Shown: positions 1-11,172, counted from the first letter of the stretch. The stretch: 64,000 bases of DNA from Sweltsa coloradensis (GCA_024449915.1 JAMZAV010000953.1:124001-188000); one strand, 5' to 3'. Translations and numbers: made by a program. Notes: generated by a model not told the origin, from the letters alone.

Positions 1-507
1 CAACGGGAAAGCCAGTATAGAGGTAAAATTTCTCACGATTTTAATTTTTTTGCACAAAACCCCTGGCAAAAATTTGTTTAATGTTCTGCCAGACAAAAAT
101 TACTTCATGTTACATCCATCCCTATTTTGGTTTTGAAATAGATTTGAAGATATTGCTGGGATATTCAAATAGGGGGGAAAAAAAGGGAATAGACTAAGAT
201 CTTGTGCTTTTTCAGCTTTAAAGCCCCTAAAAAAATATCTTATCATTTTTAAAAACCCCTTAAAAAAGGTTATATTGCTCTAGCTGGAAATCAGTTTTTT
301 TTTTAACCGGGAATCGGGTTGGGGGTTTAAAGCCTTTTTACCCCGCAAAATTAAAAAAAAAATTTTCCTTACAAAATAAAATTAAAAAAAAGGGTGAATT
401 TAAAAAGAATCGTTTATGGGAGGGTGTGGGTTTGGATTTGTATTTACTATTTGATGTTTTGCCAGTTAGGAAAATCTTTGTTTTTAAGCTGTTATTAAAT
501 CATTACT

Positions 508-735
508 TTGACAAAAAATATAAAATTCTTATTGACCACAAGCCTTCAACTCGAGCCTAAAGTGCAGGAATTTACACCACCCTTTAACAATAAATATGGG
601 AAGAGATCGTTAAGCTACTCTGTACCTTTATATTTTAATAAGATTCTTCCAGAAATTAAAGAATTAGATTCATTTAGAGATATAAAAATTAAATTAAAGA
701 CATATTTGCTTCAAAACAATATTATAGTTGAGTGA
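508..735 (+). pseudogene. LINE ORF2 C-terminal fragment (jockey/CR1-like)
   Basis: A 75-residue open stretch resembles the extreme C-terminus of jockey/CR1-type LINE ORF2 proteins, beyond the reverse transcriptase, where a Tyr-Gly-x-Arg-Ser block precedes a short helix of charged and leucine residues. Here the block reads YGKRSLSYSVPLYFNKILPE and the protein ends 40 residues later at a TGA. Neither reverse transcriptase nor endonuclease is visible upstream, so this is a 5'-truncated copy. Two other copies of this type of C-terminus occur at 10,377 and 20,880. The AT-rich stretch after the stop behaves as its 3' UTR. The first Met is arbitrary. Positions 1-507 hold noisy AT-rich sequence in which I recognise nothing else. 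Confidence 0.6.
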
Positions 736-1050
736 GGAAATTGTGGTCATGTGATTTTTATATTTTATGTTTTTCATGTATTTATCAATTTTCTTCTATT
801 ATGTTCATTCATAAATTTACTCATAATGTCAAACTTTATATAATTATCACATTGTTTAGACTCACATGTCGGTAATTTCAATAAATCAAATTTCAATTAT
901 ATTAGGTTAAGTGTTCAGAAGTGAATAAATCCTTTCTTTAAAAAAATAGTTCCACAGATAAGCTGCATCCCGCTTTTTTGGGGGAAAGGTCAAAATGTAT
1001 AAAAAATAGGAAAGGGTTTTTGAAAGAAAAAAAAATGTATCTACAATAAT
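736..1050 (+). repeat. LINE 3' UTR ending in (AAT)n
   Basis: Non-coding sequence directly after the LINE stop codon. From about 876 it shares a diagnostic block with 10,928-11,080 (AGGTTAAGTGTTC, then GTGAATAAAT, then TTCCACA-ATAAGCT, then GTATCTACAAT) and partly with 1,300-1,410. All three copies end in AAT triplets, which suggests this LINE family has an AAT-rich tail rather than plain poly(A). Confidence 0.6.
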
Positions 1051-1735
1051 AATAATAAAAAAAAAAAAAAATATATATAATTATAAATAAAAAAAATATA
1101 AAATAAAATAAAAATAAATATATTATTATTATTTATTATTATTATTATAATTATTAAAAAAAAATTAATAAAAAAATAAAAAAAAAATTAAATATATTAT
1201 TATTATTATTATTTTTATTTTTATTATTATTATTATTATTATTAATTTTTATTATTATTTTAAATTATTTTTAAAAATTATTATATTATTATTTTTTTAA
1301 ATCCTTATCTTTAATAAAATAGTTCCACAGATAAGCTTCATGCGCAGTTTGGGAAAAGGTCGAATGTATAAAATATGTAAGGTTAAAAAAAAAAAAATGT
1401 ATCTAAAAATAAAAAAAAAAAAAATATATATATTATTTTTTTTATTATTCTTTATGAAATATAAATTTTTTAAGCATAAGGGGGGCCCTTTAAGGACAAT
1501 TTTATTGTTCATGCGGGTTACAACTTTCGAAAAGGGTCGAAAACTGCTATGAATCAAAAAAAATTAATTTTTAAAATTTAATTATAATAATAAAAATAAT
1601 AATAAAAATTTAAAAAAATAAAAATTCTTAAAAAAAAAAAAAAATAATAATAAAAAATTATTATTATTATTTTTAAATTTTTATTATTTTATTATTAATA
1701 AAAATATTCCCATTTCGGGGGGAAAGTAGGGGGAA
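1051..1735. repeat. AT-rich low-complexity tract with an embedded LINE 3'-UTR fragment
   Basis: Mostly imperfect ATT/AAT triplets and A runs, corrupted by homopolymer errors. A second copy of the LINE 3' UTR block sits at 1,300-1,410. The short ORFs across it (1,297-1,557) are lysine and phenylalanine low complexity, not genes. Confidence 0.6.
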
Positions 1736-2339
1736 ATTTATAAGTCTAAATGCTTCTTTTCCCAAATGTAATTATAGTGGGGGACATAAAACTTAGATCC
1801 CGGTACACTAAAGCCGAGGATTTTAACTAATCCCCTTTAAAAAACTAATGGCTAAAAAAACGGTTTTTTTAAAATTGTGTGAAAGAAAATACCCGAGGGG
1901 GAATTTGGGGAGGGGGATTTTCCAGTCATGTATCGCCCATTTATTCGTTAAATGTGCTAATTCACCCTTTTCGCTTTGAAATTTTTACCACATTAATACT
2001 AAACCATTATTTAAAAAGCAGCGCCCTAAAATGCATTTGAGCCCTGAAATTTCAAGCGGGGGTACCAGCGGGGAAAAACAGTGTTTTAATGAACGGTGTT
2101 TAAAACAAAATTTAAAAAGGTTATGTTTGGTCTCCCTTTTTATAAATCAATGTTTTGTAATGGCCTTTGGGTGTTGTAAAAAAATTTTAAAATCATGTTA
2201 TGGGGAGTGAAAACCTATAAAAGGTGGCCCCCCCCCCAAAAAAAGAAAAGCGAAAAAAAAATGTTGGATAAAACCCCTTTACCCCCTTATAAGCCTTAAA
2301 AAAAAGATTAACCCTATTTAAAAAGGGGAAAAAAATTGT
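1736..2339. other. No recognisable feature (noisy sequence)
   Basis: Homopolymer-distorted sequence without a convincing ORF, RNA or repeat match inside the window. It may be the 5' part of the LINE that becomes recognisable further right. Confidence 0.4.
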
Positions 2340-4440
2340 AACAGTGCAGCAAAATCATTTTTTCAGGGAGAATACAAATCGGGGCACGTTATTTAATAAA
2401 CAAAAAGTTTGGGATTTGGCAAAAATATTTTTTTAAAAAAAATCAGATAAATAAATCGAAAAATAATTTTAAAAAATAAACGTGGCAAACGATTAACGAA
2501 ACTTGGGTTTAAAAAAAAAAAAAACTGTTTTGTAGACGAAGTAATTCACAATCATTTGGGGAAGCAAAAACAGAGAAAGGAATATCTGATATTTTTGGGG
2601 AATTTCGTTTAAAAAAAGGTAAAAAAAATTTCAACATGAGGGGGAACCCAAAAAGAAACAAAGCCGTAATGTTAAAAAACGATGTAAAAATGCCAATCTT
2701 TTTTAGGCCACCTGAAGTGAAACTCAAATAGGGTTATTATACAGAACATGGATAATAATAAAAAAAACCCGGGGTTTGGGGGAGGGTTTTCCAAGTTCAA
2801 GATTTAAAAATTTTTATAGATGATAAAAGGGCCCAATTTTAAAACCAAACTAGTAAATTATCGATTAAAACGGGAAAACAAAAACCGGCAAACTTAAATA
2901 CATCAATAGTTCGCCCAATTTTAAAAAAAGGGAGACCCCTTTTATAATTTTCAAATTTCGGGCCCCACAAAGCACTCTTGTCTTTAAGAAAAAAATCCCT
3001 GGAACGTTGTGGGGGCCCGATAATTTGTCTGCTTATTTGGAAAAAATTTAAAATCTTTGATAGACTGCAGTAGGGTTTTTTCCCAAAAGGGGTTTAAAAA
3101 AACACTAGTGAGTTGCTTTTTCAATTTCTCAGATTTTGTTAACCGAAATTAAATGAAAAACAGAGTAGTAGTTTTTTATTTTTTGTTTTTCTAAAGCTTT
3201 TCGTTTCGTTGAACCACAGTAAGTTTTTAAAAATGTTTAAAAAATGTTGGTATTAGGGGCCAAAATTTTAAAAATGGTTTTCCAGTTTTTTAACAGATGG
3301 GAAAACCTTTTGGTCAAAATGGGGTTTTAGTGTTTCAGTAAAAAAAGGGACAGATTGTGACTGGAGTTCCGCAAGGACCCTTTTTTGGGGCCCGTTATTA
3401 TCTGATTTGAAAATTTAATATGAAAGTGTTAAAAAAATTGTCCCGTTTTTATGATGCTGATGACACTGTCCTGTTTTTTCCCCAAACAAGATCTTATCTC
3501 TGCGGAATTAAAGCTTCCAGGGGGATTTTCCCGAAAATTTTTAAAGGGGACTCACGATAAAAATTTTAAAAAACAATGCGGGAAAAACCAAGTTTTTACA
3601 TATTTGCCCCCCTTTCTAAACCCCTAACCGCCGGGCAACCTTTCAAAATGGTGCACTCATGAGTGCTACATGGTAGGGTTTAGAGGGAAAAATATCTTTT
3701 TTAAAACTGTGATGTTTTTTTGAGAGTTTTGATAGTCACGGTATTTAGGTATCAAAATTGATAGTTTTTTGTGTGGGGGCCTCCCCTTTGTTCCTTGTTT
3801 TAAACCCCTAAGATCTTTTTGATTTCGGGTTTTTTTTAATTTTAAAAAAAGGGGGTTTTTCCCTTTAAAAATTTTACGGTCGGGGTACATTGCTATAGCT
3901 GAATCTTTTTTTTTCATATGGTTTTTTGGCCGGGGGCCGCTTCGCTCCCTCCCCGTGTTTTTAATATCCAAACCTTAAAAATGCAAGTTTAAAAAAATTT
4001 AAAACCCCATTTTTTTAAAAAAACAAGCGAACTACAATAGTAAAAGCCATGAATAATTTTGGGTAATGTACTCCCTTTATCATACCTGTCCATGTATAAA
4101 TTCATTTTAAAATTTTTTTAATAGAATGTTTTAATTTTCCCTTTATGAGGGTGGGGGGGGCCCACGAGGTGGAGAACAAGGGGAAAAATTAAAATTTTCC
4201 CCAAACAGTTTAACAAAAAAAAAGGGGGAAAAAGAACAATTTTTTACTAACACCTCCCAATTTTTAATGGGCCTTCCCGTTCATCTCCCGAAATTTAGAA
4301 AAAAATTGAGCCTTTAAAATCGGGAAATTTCAAAGGTAATTCATTATCTTGAAACTTTTGCGAATAGAAAAACCGACATTTGCTGCCCATACCCCTACCA
4401 TGGGCGCAACATTTTATAATTTTTTTTGATTTTCAGAAAA
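2340..4440 (+). pseudogene. Degraded jockey/CR1-like LINE reverse transcriptase
   Basis: Reading across all three forward frames recovers the usual order of non-LTR reverse transcriptase blocks. An early PILKKGDP block lies at 2,912-2,945, a TGVPQGP block (RT motif 4 type) at 3,360-3,380, and an active-site block Y-D-A-D-D-T-V-L at 3,450-3,473, equivalent to the usual Y/F-A-D-D. A YLGIKID block follows at about 3,735-3,765, the thumb-entry motif of jockey/CR1 proteins. No frame stays open for more than about 100 codons because of indels, most of which look like sequencing noise. The + strand orientation is certain; the clade is an inference. Confidence 0.7.
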
Positions 4441-4700
4441 AATTGAGTATTATTGTATTGTTAATTCTTGACTTTTGTTTTTTTCCCTTCTTTTTTTATT
4501 TAATTTAATCATTTTTTTGGATTTCCTAGTAAGTTTTTGTATTTTTAATTTTTAATAACTCAAAATTATCCCCCAGATTTTTAATTATATTTTGAAATTT
4601 TTTTAAACCACGGGACAAGTTTTCAAAAGGGCTTTGTGGAAAAGCTTTTTTAAATTTTTGGTACAAGATGTTATAAAAAAAAAATTGTTTTTTGAAAAAA
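4441..4700 (+). repeat. LINE 3' UTR, shared with 20,039-20,340
   Basis: After the reverse transcriptase remnant, this stretch shares an ordered series of words with 20,039-20,340: a TTGTTTATT-like start, AGTAAGTTTTTGTAT, a GGCTTTG-GGAAA-AAGCTT block, then a TACA(A)GATGTT-ATAAAA ending. The same 3' end at two separate loci supports calling it the 3' UTR of one LINE family. Confidence 0.55.
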
Positions 4701-4757
4701 AAATTTTTATTATTATTATTATTATTATTTTTTTTTAAATTATTATTATTATTTATA
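4701..4757. repeat. (ATT)n microsatellite
   Basis: Imperfect ATT triplets at the end of the preceding LINE. One of about fourteen such tracts in the window, most of which abut an element boundary. Confidence 0.85.
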
Positions 4758-4899
4758 GTGGTTTTTTATTGTTAAAAACAATCTCGGGACTTTTTGCGTC
4801 CTGGTTACAAAGGGCGGGGAAAGGCCCAAGCCCAAAAAAAAGTTTAATTAAAAACAGCTTTGAAAACAAAAGTATGGGCCCACAATTATTGTAGAAAAT

Positions 4900-7800
4900 T
4901 AATAAAATTTAACAAAAAAATAATAAAGTGAGTGTGAAACAGAATCAATAAAAATTTTTTCTATTTTAATAAAACAAGCAATTGTATGGAAAAATTTTTT
5001 TAAAAAGAGAGAGAAGGGGAGAGAGAGGGGAGAGAGAGAGAGAAAAAAAGAGAGGGGGGGTGGGGGGAGAGAGGAGAGGAGGGGGAGGGGAGGAAAAAGG
5101 AAAAGAGAGAGAGAAGGAAAAGAGTGTTTTACTGAAAAAAATTTTAAACTATGGGCCTTTTGAAGGATGACTCCCTTTCTGCAGCTGATGTAGGGGTTTT
5201 TGGGGAAAAGACCGGGCATTGTAGGCTGGAAAGAGGGGGAAGATGGTGACTCCAGTGGTTTGAGATCACGATGGGGAACGCCCAGTAACAGTTTTCATTT
5301 TCCAAACTTGTTATTTCTTGACTTAAATTTTGATTTTTTTCCCAACCCTTAGTTTTTCCCGGTTTTTTTCCCCAATTTTTTTAACTCATGGGATCGCAAT
5401 GCCCAATTAAAATTTTGAAAATTTGTTAGTTTACCCGCAAAAAAATGATGCCCCGGTTTGTTTTGGTCTATGGTTTTGTCTGTTAAAAACTGTTTACCCC
5501 AAATACATTAAAAATTTCTGCTTTTTTCGATAACAGGTGCAGGAAAAATATTTGTAATAAGGAGGGGGATTAAACAAGTAGATGTGCGTTAAATTCCTAG
5601 ATTTTGATAAACTATCTTTGCTCCTGATTATGCCTACTGAGGGAAAACCCCCTGTTTGGCCCAATTTTTAAGGACACCCCAAACTATACCCTGGTCTATT
5701 GTTTTCCCTAAAAATTTTTGCATTTTTTTACCCCAATCATTGTCATTGGATTTGATGATAATTTTTTTAGTTTTTGGTATTTATAAAACCCGATCTTGGA
5801 TGGCGAACATAAAAACCCTTTGGTTCCGCAAACAAATTCCTTTTTGGGAAAAATCTTATTGATTTAACAATGTCAATATTTGGCTCCCGGATGCTTTTTG
5901 GGGGTTTTCTTTCCCTGAAGGATTTGTTTTTCCCCGACATTTATTTTTATATTTAAAACTTTTTAAAGTAAAATTTCTGGATGGAAAAAATCGTATTTGC
6001 CAAGGGGGGTTATAGTTTTATCTCGGAAGGTTTTAAATTTTGGTGATAAGGGGAAAGAGGAAATTTAAAAAAGTAGATCTGAGGTTTATGAACTTTCCCA
6101 AAAAGCACAATGAACCCAATATTTACCAATCCTCTTCCCCCTTTCCCCGTGGATTATAACCTTTCAGAAGGGTGCTTTTGGGTGGTGAGTTTGAAGGGAA
6201 AGGGCATTTTTTCTTCTTGGTTAAAAAAAAAAAAAAAAGATCTAAGGGCCATTTAAGTCCCCATCTGAAACTTCAAATACCAAATGAAAAGGTCAAGATT
6301 GGTAAAAACCCATGCATTTAATGCCTTGATTTTTTAGCCCCCTTTAAAAATTTTATTTTTAAAAATTTAACTTATTGGGTTAAAACTTTTTTTTAAATAC
6401 ATTTTTTTAAATTTCCCTTTTGGTTAAGAAAAAATGTTTTTTCCTCATTCCTAGGGAATTTTTATTTTTTCTTCCCCTATTGGGTTTTTGGGTTTTTAAT
6501 TTTTTGACCCACACCAATTTGGTAATTGTCAGTTTTTTGCAAAATTTTTCCCCCTTTTCATTGCATTTTAACACATTTATCTAATCCAAAAATTCCCTAT
6601 GAATGTCCCTTTACTGAAAAAATTTTAAAAAATGGCAATTAAAAAATTTTTAAGCTCTTTTTGATTTTCCATCATTTAAAAAATTTACCATATACAGCAG
6701 TGTGTTATCCTTGGGCATTATTTTTGCAGTAAGGGATATCCAGCATTTTTTTATTTTAAATAGCTCTGATACTGGGTTTAATGCGAGACCCAAAAACCCT
6801 AGAGGGCTTGGGTTCCCCCCGGAAGATCCTCTCTTTTTTTGCCATATTTTCAATATTTAAAAGAATCTGAATTGGTTTTTAGATTATATTAATTCTCCAT
6901 TTAATTCCCGAGTGCTTAAGCACCGTTATCCAAAATGTGGATTTCCTTATAAAATCAAGGAACTTTTATTAACCAATCGTGCGGAACCCCAATCAAATGC
7001 TTTTTTGTAGTCTATGTAAGTAATGAAGGGTTCCTTTTTGTCATTTGCATGTTTTTTAACCCCAAAACTATCAATTATAAGCGGTCTTTACATTTCCCTA
7101 GCATTTTGTGTGCATCCTTTCTGTTCCCACGCTTTTAAAAATTTTTTTGTTCTGAAAATGTTCTGGGTTTAATTTTAAGGTAAAGATTGATGTTAGAATT
7201 TTTTAAAAAGGTTGGGGAAGCAAAGTGATGGGTCTATAATTTTTGGGGTCCGATCTTCTCCTGTCTTTTAAAATAAAAGGTTATAAATTGAGTTTAAAAA
7301 ATCCTTGGAACCCAATGATGGGTCTTTAAAAATACTTGGTTAAAGAAAAAACTTTAGTTTCAAGCACTGGCGTTTTGTCTTTTCCCCCAAAAGTTCTGTT
7401 TTTCCATTACTCCAGGAGCTTTTCCCCAAAATGAGGGTTTTTTTATTTCATAGTAAAGTCGTCTTAAAATTTTTAATATACCCGGGATTTCCCCAAATTT
7501 TATTGTTTTTTGTTTTATAGAGGAAGCCCTTCGGGGGTCGCGGGTTTAAAGGTTTTTTTGGTTTTGACCCCAAAAGTTCCCCCAATTTTTCCCCCAAGGC
7601 TTTTTTAGTAGGAGGAGGGGAAAATTGTCGTTGTCAAACCCTAACTTTTTTTCCCCAGGTTTTCCCATTAAAAAAGTTTCTCATTACTCTTAAAAAAAAT
7701 TTTTTTCTTCGTGTCTCCTGCTACACTGAAATATCTTTTAAGCGTGCCGCTAGAGCTTTCAATCTTTGGTTTTATGTGTCCAAAAAAGTCTTCACATTTT

Positions 7801-8780
7801 AATTGAAATCTTCTTTTACATGGGTATGTTCCCGGGTTTCTCAAAAAAACTGGTTTAAAGGGTTCCCCAGGGAACCCAGTTTTATTTACTAAAATTGCTG
7901 TTTTTAAAGTCCAATATCCCCTTTAGTATGTTTTTCTAGGTTTTAACCTTTTTTCCATTTTTCTTCCCTTTTTGGTTTGTCCTATTGTTTTTTGAATTTT
8001 TTTGGTTGGAAAAGGTGAAAGTTGAAAAATTTTCTGCTACAGTGACTGCCCCCACAAAATACAGCCGATGAATTTTCCCCGAAAACGGTTGGATCCCAAA
8101 TTCTTTTAAAAATTTTTTCCAAAAACCCTTTTTCAGGGCAGGTTTAAAGTAAAGAAAATTTTTTTTATTTGTAATAATCTTTGGTAAGTTCGGTCTCTCT
8201 TTTAAAGGAAAGTGTTCAAATTTGTAATGTTTTTCATAAATGCTATTTTTTATATGTTCTGCGTCGGTTCCATCATTTTTTATGTTTTTCACCCCTCTCT
8301 TTATGGCCTTTAACCTATGCAAAAGTGAGGGGCGTTTTCTAAAAGTCGTCAGATTCGAGATTATTCCCTCTTATATTTCATACCCGACTTTTTGTCTTAT
8401 TTGGTCGATTACACTTGCCTGAGAAATTGCTTTTTAAAAAATTTTATGAAGTTTTTATCTACAACATTTTTTCTGTTATTTTAGCTCTGGAAAATTTGTT
8501 TTAGTAGCTCCCCGTATAATCGCCGGGCTCCATCCAGGTAAAAGGGTCGTCTTTTCCCTTCGTTTTACCCTAAAGAAGGAGCGCATAACATTTTCGTTCA
8601 ATTTTATTTTTCCAAATTTTTTTCTTTTTTGGGGTTTTCCCGTTCGTTTGTTTCTGGGTAGAGACTACCCGGAGCGCCCCGGGATTCTGAGGGCCGTGGC
8701 CGAGAAAGCAAGGGTTTTTTCAGATCGTCTCTCCATTCCCATTAGTTGACTAAGCTCTTTGTCATAATTCAGTTTTACCC
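4900..8780 (-). pseudogene. LINE with C-terminal restriction-like endonuclease, degraded copy
   Basis: The minus strand carries reverse transcriptase blocks in order. DPKNYRPITLLP lies at about 7,215-7,250, a TYIDYKKAFD-type block at about 6,990-7,020, a GLALNPVSELFK-type palm block at about 6,750-6,800, and a LLYM block where LLYMDD is expected at about 6,690. A downstream ILTDKT/NRPD-like block at about 5,460-5,490 fits the C-terminal restriction-like endonuclease. The same order is clearer in copies C and D (26,098-38,083), but wording differs enough to be a related subfamily. No long frame survives. The 5' boundary near 8,780 and the 3' boundary near 4,900 are estimates. Confidence 0.65.
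5005..5130. repeat. GA-rich purine tract
   Basis: About 125 bases of nearly pure purine on the + strand, built from GAGA and G-run units. Opposing ORFs through it are arginine/glutamate or leucine/proline low complexity and are not genes. Confidence 0.85.
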
Positions 8781-9154
8781 TTTATTTAAAATTTTTGTTT
8801 TCTGCTTTTGTTTTATATGAAGTTTTTTTACCAATTTTTTCAAAAAAACATTTGGTAAAAAATGTTTATATCTTTTCATGGTACATGAAAAAAGAACCCA
8901 ATACTTCAGTTTATACACTGACATTAATATTAAAACTGGATACTTACATTTGTAGAAAAAAAACGCTTATTTTACTCGCAAATCTGCAAAAGTATACAGA
9001 GCACTTTTTTCACTTTAAAGGGGGAGACTTTTTATTAATTATATATATAAAATTATTAAATTTTTATTATTATTAGATTATTATTTTTAATTTTTTATTA
9101 TTATTTTTATTATTATTTTTTATTATTAAATTTTTATTATTAAAAACAATTAAA
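8781..9154. other. AT-rich spacer, nothing recognised
   Basis: A 93-codon ORF at 8,795-9,076 shows no motif and ends in ATT-rich DNA. The stretch lies between a LINE 5' end and a Penelope palindrome and may hold an unrecognised element end. Confidence 0.4.
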
Positions 9155-9202
9155 AATGGTTTTGGGGCATTTCGCCGCGTCGATTCTGCTTTTTTTGCGT
9201 TT

Positions 9203-9236
9203 GACGTTTCACCCCAACTGTGTGGGCTATCCTCAG
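9203..9236 (-). ncRNA. Hammerhead-ribozyme-like motif, left arm
   Basis: On the minus strand: CTGAGGA core, a TAGCCC...GGGGT stem II and GAAAC-GTC. This fits the hammerhead pattern CUGANGA - stem II - GAAA followed by the very short stem III of Penelope-type ribozymes. Stem II carries one mismatch relative to the right-arm copy. Activity is not shown. Confidence 0.5.
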
Positions 9237-9449
9237 AAAACAAGAAATAAAATTAAAAACTTACAAAAATATAAGCCAAGACAAGGCTTCCCATAGAAAA
9301 ACAAAATAACAACAACAAAACAAACAGTTACCATGATCAGGCTCCGCCTTCTATAAAATTGCATTACATTCTAATGAAGTCTTTTTCACAACCTTATATT
9401 TTTAGCTAAGCTTATATTTTTGTAAGTTTTTAATTTTATTTCTTGTTTT

Positions 9450-9483
9450 CTGAGGATAGCCCACACCGTTGGGCTGAAACGTC
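9450..9483 (+). ncRNA. Hammerhead-ribozyme-like motif, right arm
   Basis: CTGAGGA, then stem II AGCCC...GGGCT (5 bp, all Watson-Crick), then GAAAC and GTC. The conserved core agrees with the consensus, position 7 being free. This is the cleanest hammerhead candidate in the window. Known Penelope-like elements carry hammerheads in their terminal repeats. Confidence 0.6.
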
Positions 9484-9573
9484 AAACGCAATAAAAGCAG
9501 AATCGACGTGGCGAAATGTCCCGACCAGTTAATTGTGTTAATTATTTACCGGGCCGCGAAAGCCTTAAATTTA

Positions 9574-9575
9574 AA

Positions 9576-9668
<93 letters not shown>
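9574..9668. repeat. (ATT)n microsatellite, about 30 units
   Basis: An almost uninterrupted ATT run between the two Penelope palindromes. The isoleucine and asparagine homopolymer ORFs across it are artefacts. Confidence 0.95.
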
Positions 9669-9729
9669 ATTAGAGAAATCAAATATTTTACGAGTCATTT
9701 CGCTGTGTTCGCTTTTATTAAAAATACCT

Positions 9730-9763
9730 GACGTTTCGATACGACTGTGCGTATCATCATCTG
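9730..9763 (-). ncRNA. Degenerate hammerhead-like motif
   Basis: Minus strand: CAGATGA, then a perfect GATACG...CGTATC stem II, then GAAACGTC. The core has A where the consensus needs U4, so the fold may persist but activity is doubtful. Confidence 0.4.
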
Positions 9764-9925
9764 AGGCAACACTGAAAAATTTAAGGCTACATTTGAGATT
9801 GTTTTTGTTGAATTCTTTTGCTTCTTCTTTGGCTCTGATTGACATTGTCCTGATTGTAAATTGCCAAGCACCCCAATAATTTTAATGGGGATATTGGTTT
9901 TTTTTTAAGCAAAACATGGAGTCCG

Positions 9926-9952
9926 ATGATAGGGAAACTACTCTCAAGACAA

Positions 9953-10002
<50 letters not shown>

Positions 10003-10174
10003 GCAGCAACAGCAGCAACAACCACCACCACTTCCACAACAACAACAACAACAACAACAGCAGCAGCAGCATCAGCAGCATCAAAGAAGTCAAGATGTTT
10101 CTAGTTCTTTGGACAATGACAATCAGAGCCAAAGAAGAAGCAAAAGAATTCAACAAAAACAATCTCAAATGTAA
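9926..10174 (+). pseudogene. Polyglutamine ORF: (CAA)n joined to a Penelope-like C-terminus
   Basis: The frame runs from a Met at 9,926 through a (CAA)n/(CAG)n tract of about 45 codons with a short proline interruption, then QRSQDVSSSLDNDNQSQRR and a basic end. The final 22 residues are also encoded, inverted, in the left arm, so they belong to the element rather than to a host gene. The glutamine run lies only in the unpaired loop. It could be a tail of the Penelope ORF or a microsatellite expansion; nothing upstream shows a larger protein. Confidence 0.4.
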
Positions 10175-10192
10175 AGTTTTTCAGTGTTGCCT

Positions 10193-10223
10193 CAGATGAT
10201 ACGCACAGTCGTATCGAAACCTC
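10193..10223 (+). ncRNA. Degenerate hammerhead-like motif, inverted partner
   Basis: Mirror of the motif at 9,730. It has the same stem II but lost one ATG triplet before the stem, and GTC has become CTC at the expected cleavage site. Probably inactive. Confidence 0.3.
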
Positions 10224-10314
10224 AGGTATTTTTAATAAAAGCGAACACAGCGAAATGACTCGTAAAATATTTGATTTCTCTAATATTTCGGGCTGTGAAA
10301 GCATTAAGAAAGAA

Positions 10315-10316
<2 letters not shown>

Positions 10317-10376
<60 letters not shown>
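10317..10376. repeat. (ATT)n microsatellite
   Basis: About 20 uninterrupted ATT units between the Penelope arm and a LINE C-terminal fragment. Confidence 0.95.
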
Positions 10377-10377
<1 letters not shown>

Positions 10378-10575
10378 GCGTTGTTTACATTATCTTATAC
10401 CTAAAGTTTTTAATTCATTGCCGGCTGAAATTTTATCCTTGGACAAAATTTCATTAATAAAGAATAGAATAAAATTGCACTACCTGAACAACCTTCCTTC
10501 ATGCTCGATTTTATCTTTTTTCGTCCTATTTTTTCAGAAATATATTTGTTTTGAAAACAAATCTGTGGGGTAGGT
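10377..10575 (+). pseudogene. LINE ORF2 C-terminal fragment
   Basis: After the ATT run the frame reads YLIPKVFNSLPAEILSL followed by IKNRIKLHYLN, the same kind of C-terminal block as at 508 and 20,880. The copy is 5'-truncated exactly at the microsatellite. The open frame continues to 10,573 as hydrophobic sequence that is probably read-through. The long leucine run in the upstream ORF is the translated microsatellite. Confidence 0.5.
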
Positions 10576-11084
10576 AAAGTATTTTAATTTTAATAAGTAT
10601 TTTTTATATTCTATTTTTTTTTTTTTTGTAAAGGTTTAGTATTTTTGTTTTTTGAAATTGTTATCATGTAAGCCCGTATATTCATTAATATTTTAAATGT
10701 TTTTTTTTTTTATTTCTTGTTTTAAAGCCTGACCTACGATGAGATGAATAGCTTTAAATAATTATGAAACCCCACTGATGACCTTTTTGGCTTATGGGGG
10801 GAAAATGTATGTAAATTTTTTCCAATTTATTTTTTTGTTTCAAAAAAATTTAAAAAAAAAATAAAAAAAAAATTATTGTTTTTAAATTATTTTTATTTTT
10901 ATTTTTATATTATTATTGTTATCATAAAATCAAATTTCAATTTATTAGGTTAAGTGTTCAAAGTGAATAAATTTTTTTTAAATAAAAAGGGGTTCCACAA
11001 TAAGCTGTCGAAGTTTGGGGAAAGGTCGAATGTATAAAATATGAAAGGGTTTTGAAAAAAAGAAATGTATCTACAATAAAAAAA
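10576..11084 (+). repeat. LINE 3' UTR ending in AAT-rich tail
   Basis: Non-coding sequence after the LINE fragment. Its last 150 bases (10,928-11,080) match the 876-1,045 block, including GTGAATAAAT and GTATCTACAAT, fixing the shared 3' end of this family. Confidence 0.6.
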
Positions 11085-11172
11085 AAAATTATATTAATAT
11101 ATATTATTATTATTATTTTTATTATTATTATTTATTATTATTATTATTTTTTATTATATTATTATTATTTTA
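11085..11172. repeat. (ATT)n-rich tract at the 3' end of LINE copy A
   Basis: Imperfect ATT triplets. On the minus strand this is the (AAT)n tail of LINE copy A, and it also abuts the tail of the + strand LINE to its left. Confidence 0.8.

Larger units (their letters stand above)
9155..9545. mobile_element. Short Penelope-type foldback (inverted terminal segments)
   Basis: Positions 9,163-9,275 are the reverse complement, with few changes, of 9,409-9,522. The loop (9,276-9,408) includes a CAGGCTCCGCCTTCTATAAAA word also found in the larger foldback at 48,680. The arms carry the CTGAGGA...GAAACGTC motif and the GCAATAAAAGCAGAATCGAC word seen again at 50,205. This is therefore a minimal, coding-less copy of the 48,490-50,285 element, which does encode a GIY-YIG domain. 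It ends in GGGCCGCGAAAGCCTTAAAT just before an (ATT)n tract, as the large copy does. Confidence 0.7.
9669..10297. mobile_element. Inverted pair of Penelope-like 3' ends
   Basis: Left arm 9,669-9,852 is the reverse complement of right arm 10,112-10,290, and the non-homologous loop 9,853-10,111 holds a (CAA)n tract. Each arm reads outward as the end of an ORF (SQRRSKRIQQK then a stop), about 30 bases of spacer, a hammerhead-like motif and a GCGAACACAGCGAAATGAC segment. The order resembles the Penelope copy at 53,583-54,420, whose protein ends TRSRTKKFSLQ before a GAAACGTC motif. I infer two head-to-head 3' ends of one Penelope subfamily. Confidence 0.6.

Noticed and set aside
4899..5219. Leu/Ser/Pro-rich and Arg/Glu-rich ORFs
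   Set aside because: Both are translations of the GA purine tract.
9516..9845. Long isoleucine and asparagine ORFs on both strands
   Set aside because: They are translations of the (ATT)n microsatellite and read in several frames.
10271..10573. Leucine-run ORF as a signal peptide or membrane protein
   Set aside because: The leucines come from (ATT)n read as TTA; only the part after 10,377 resembles protein.
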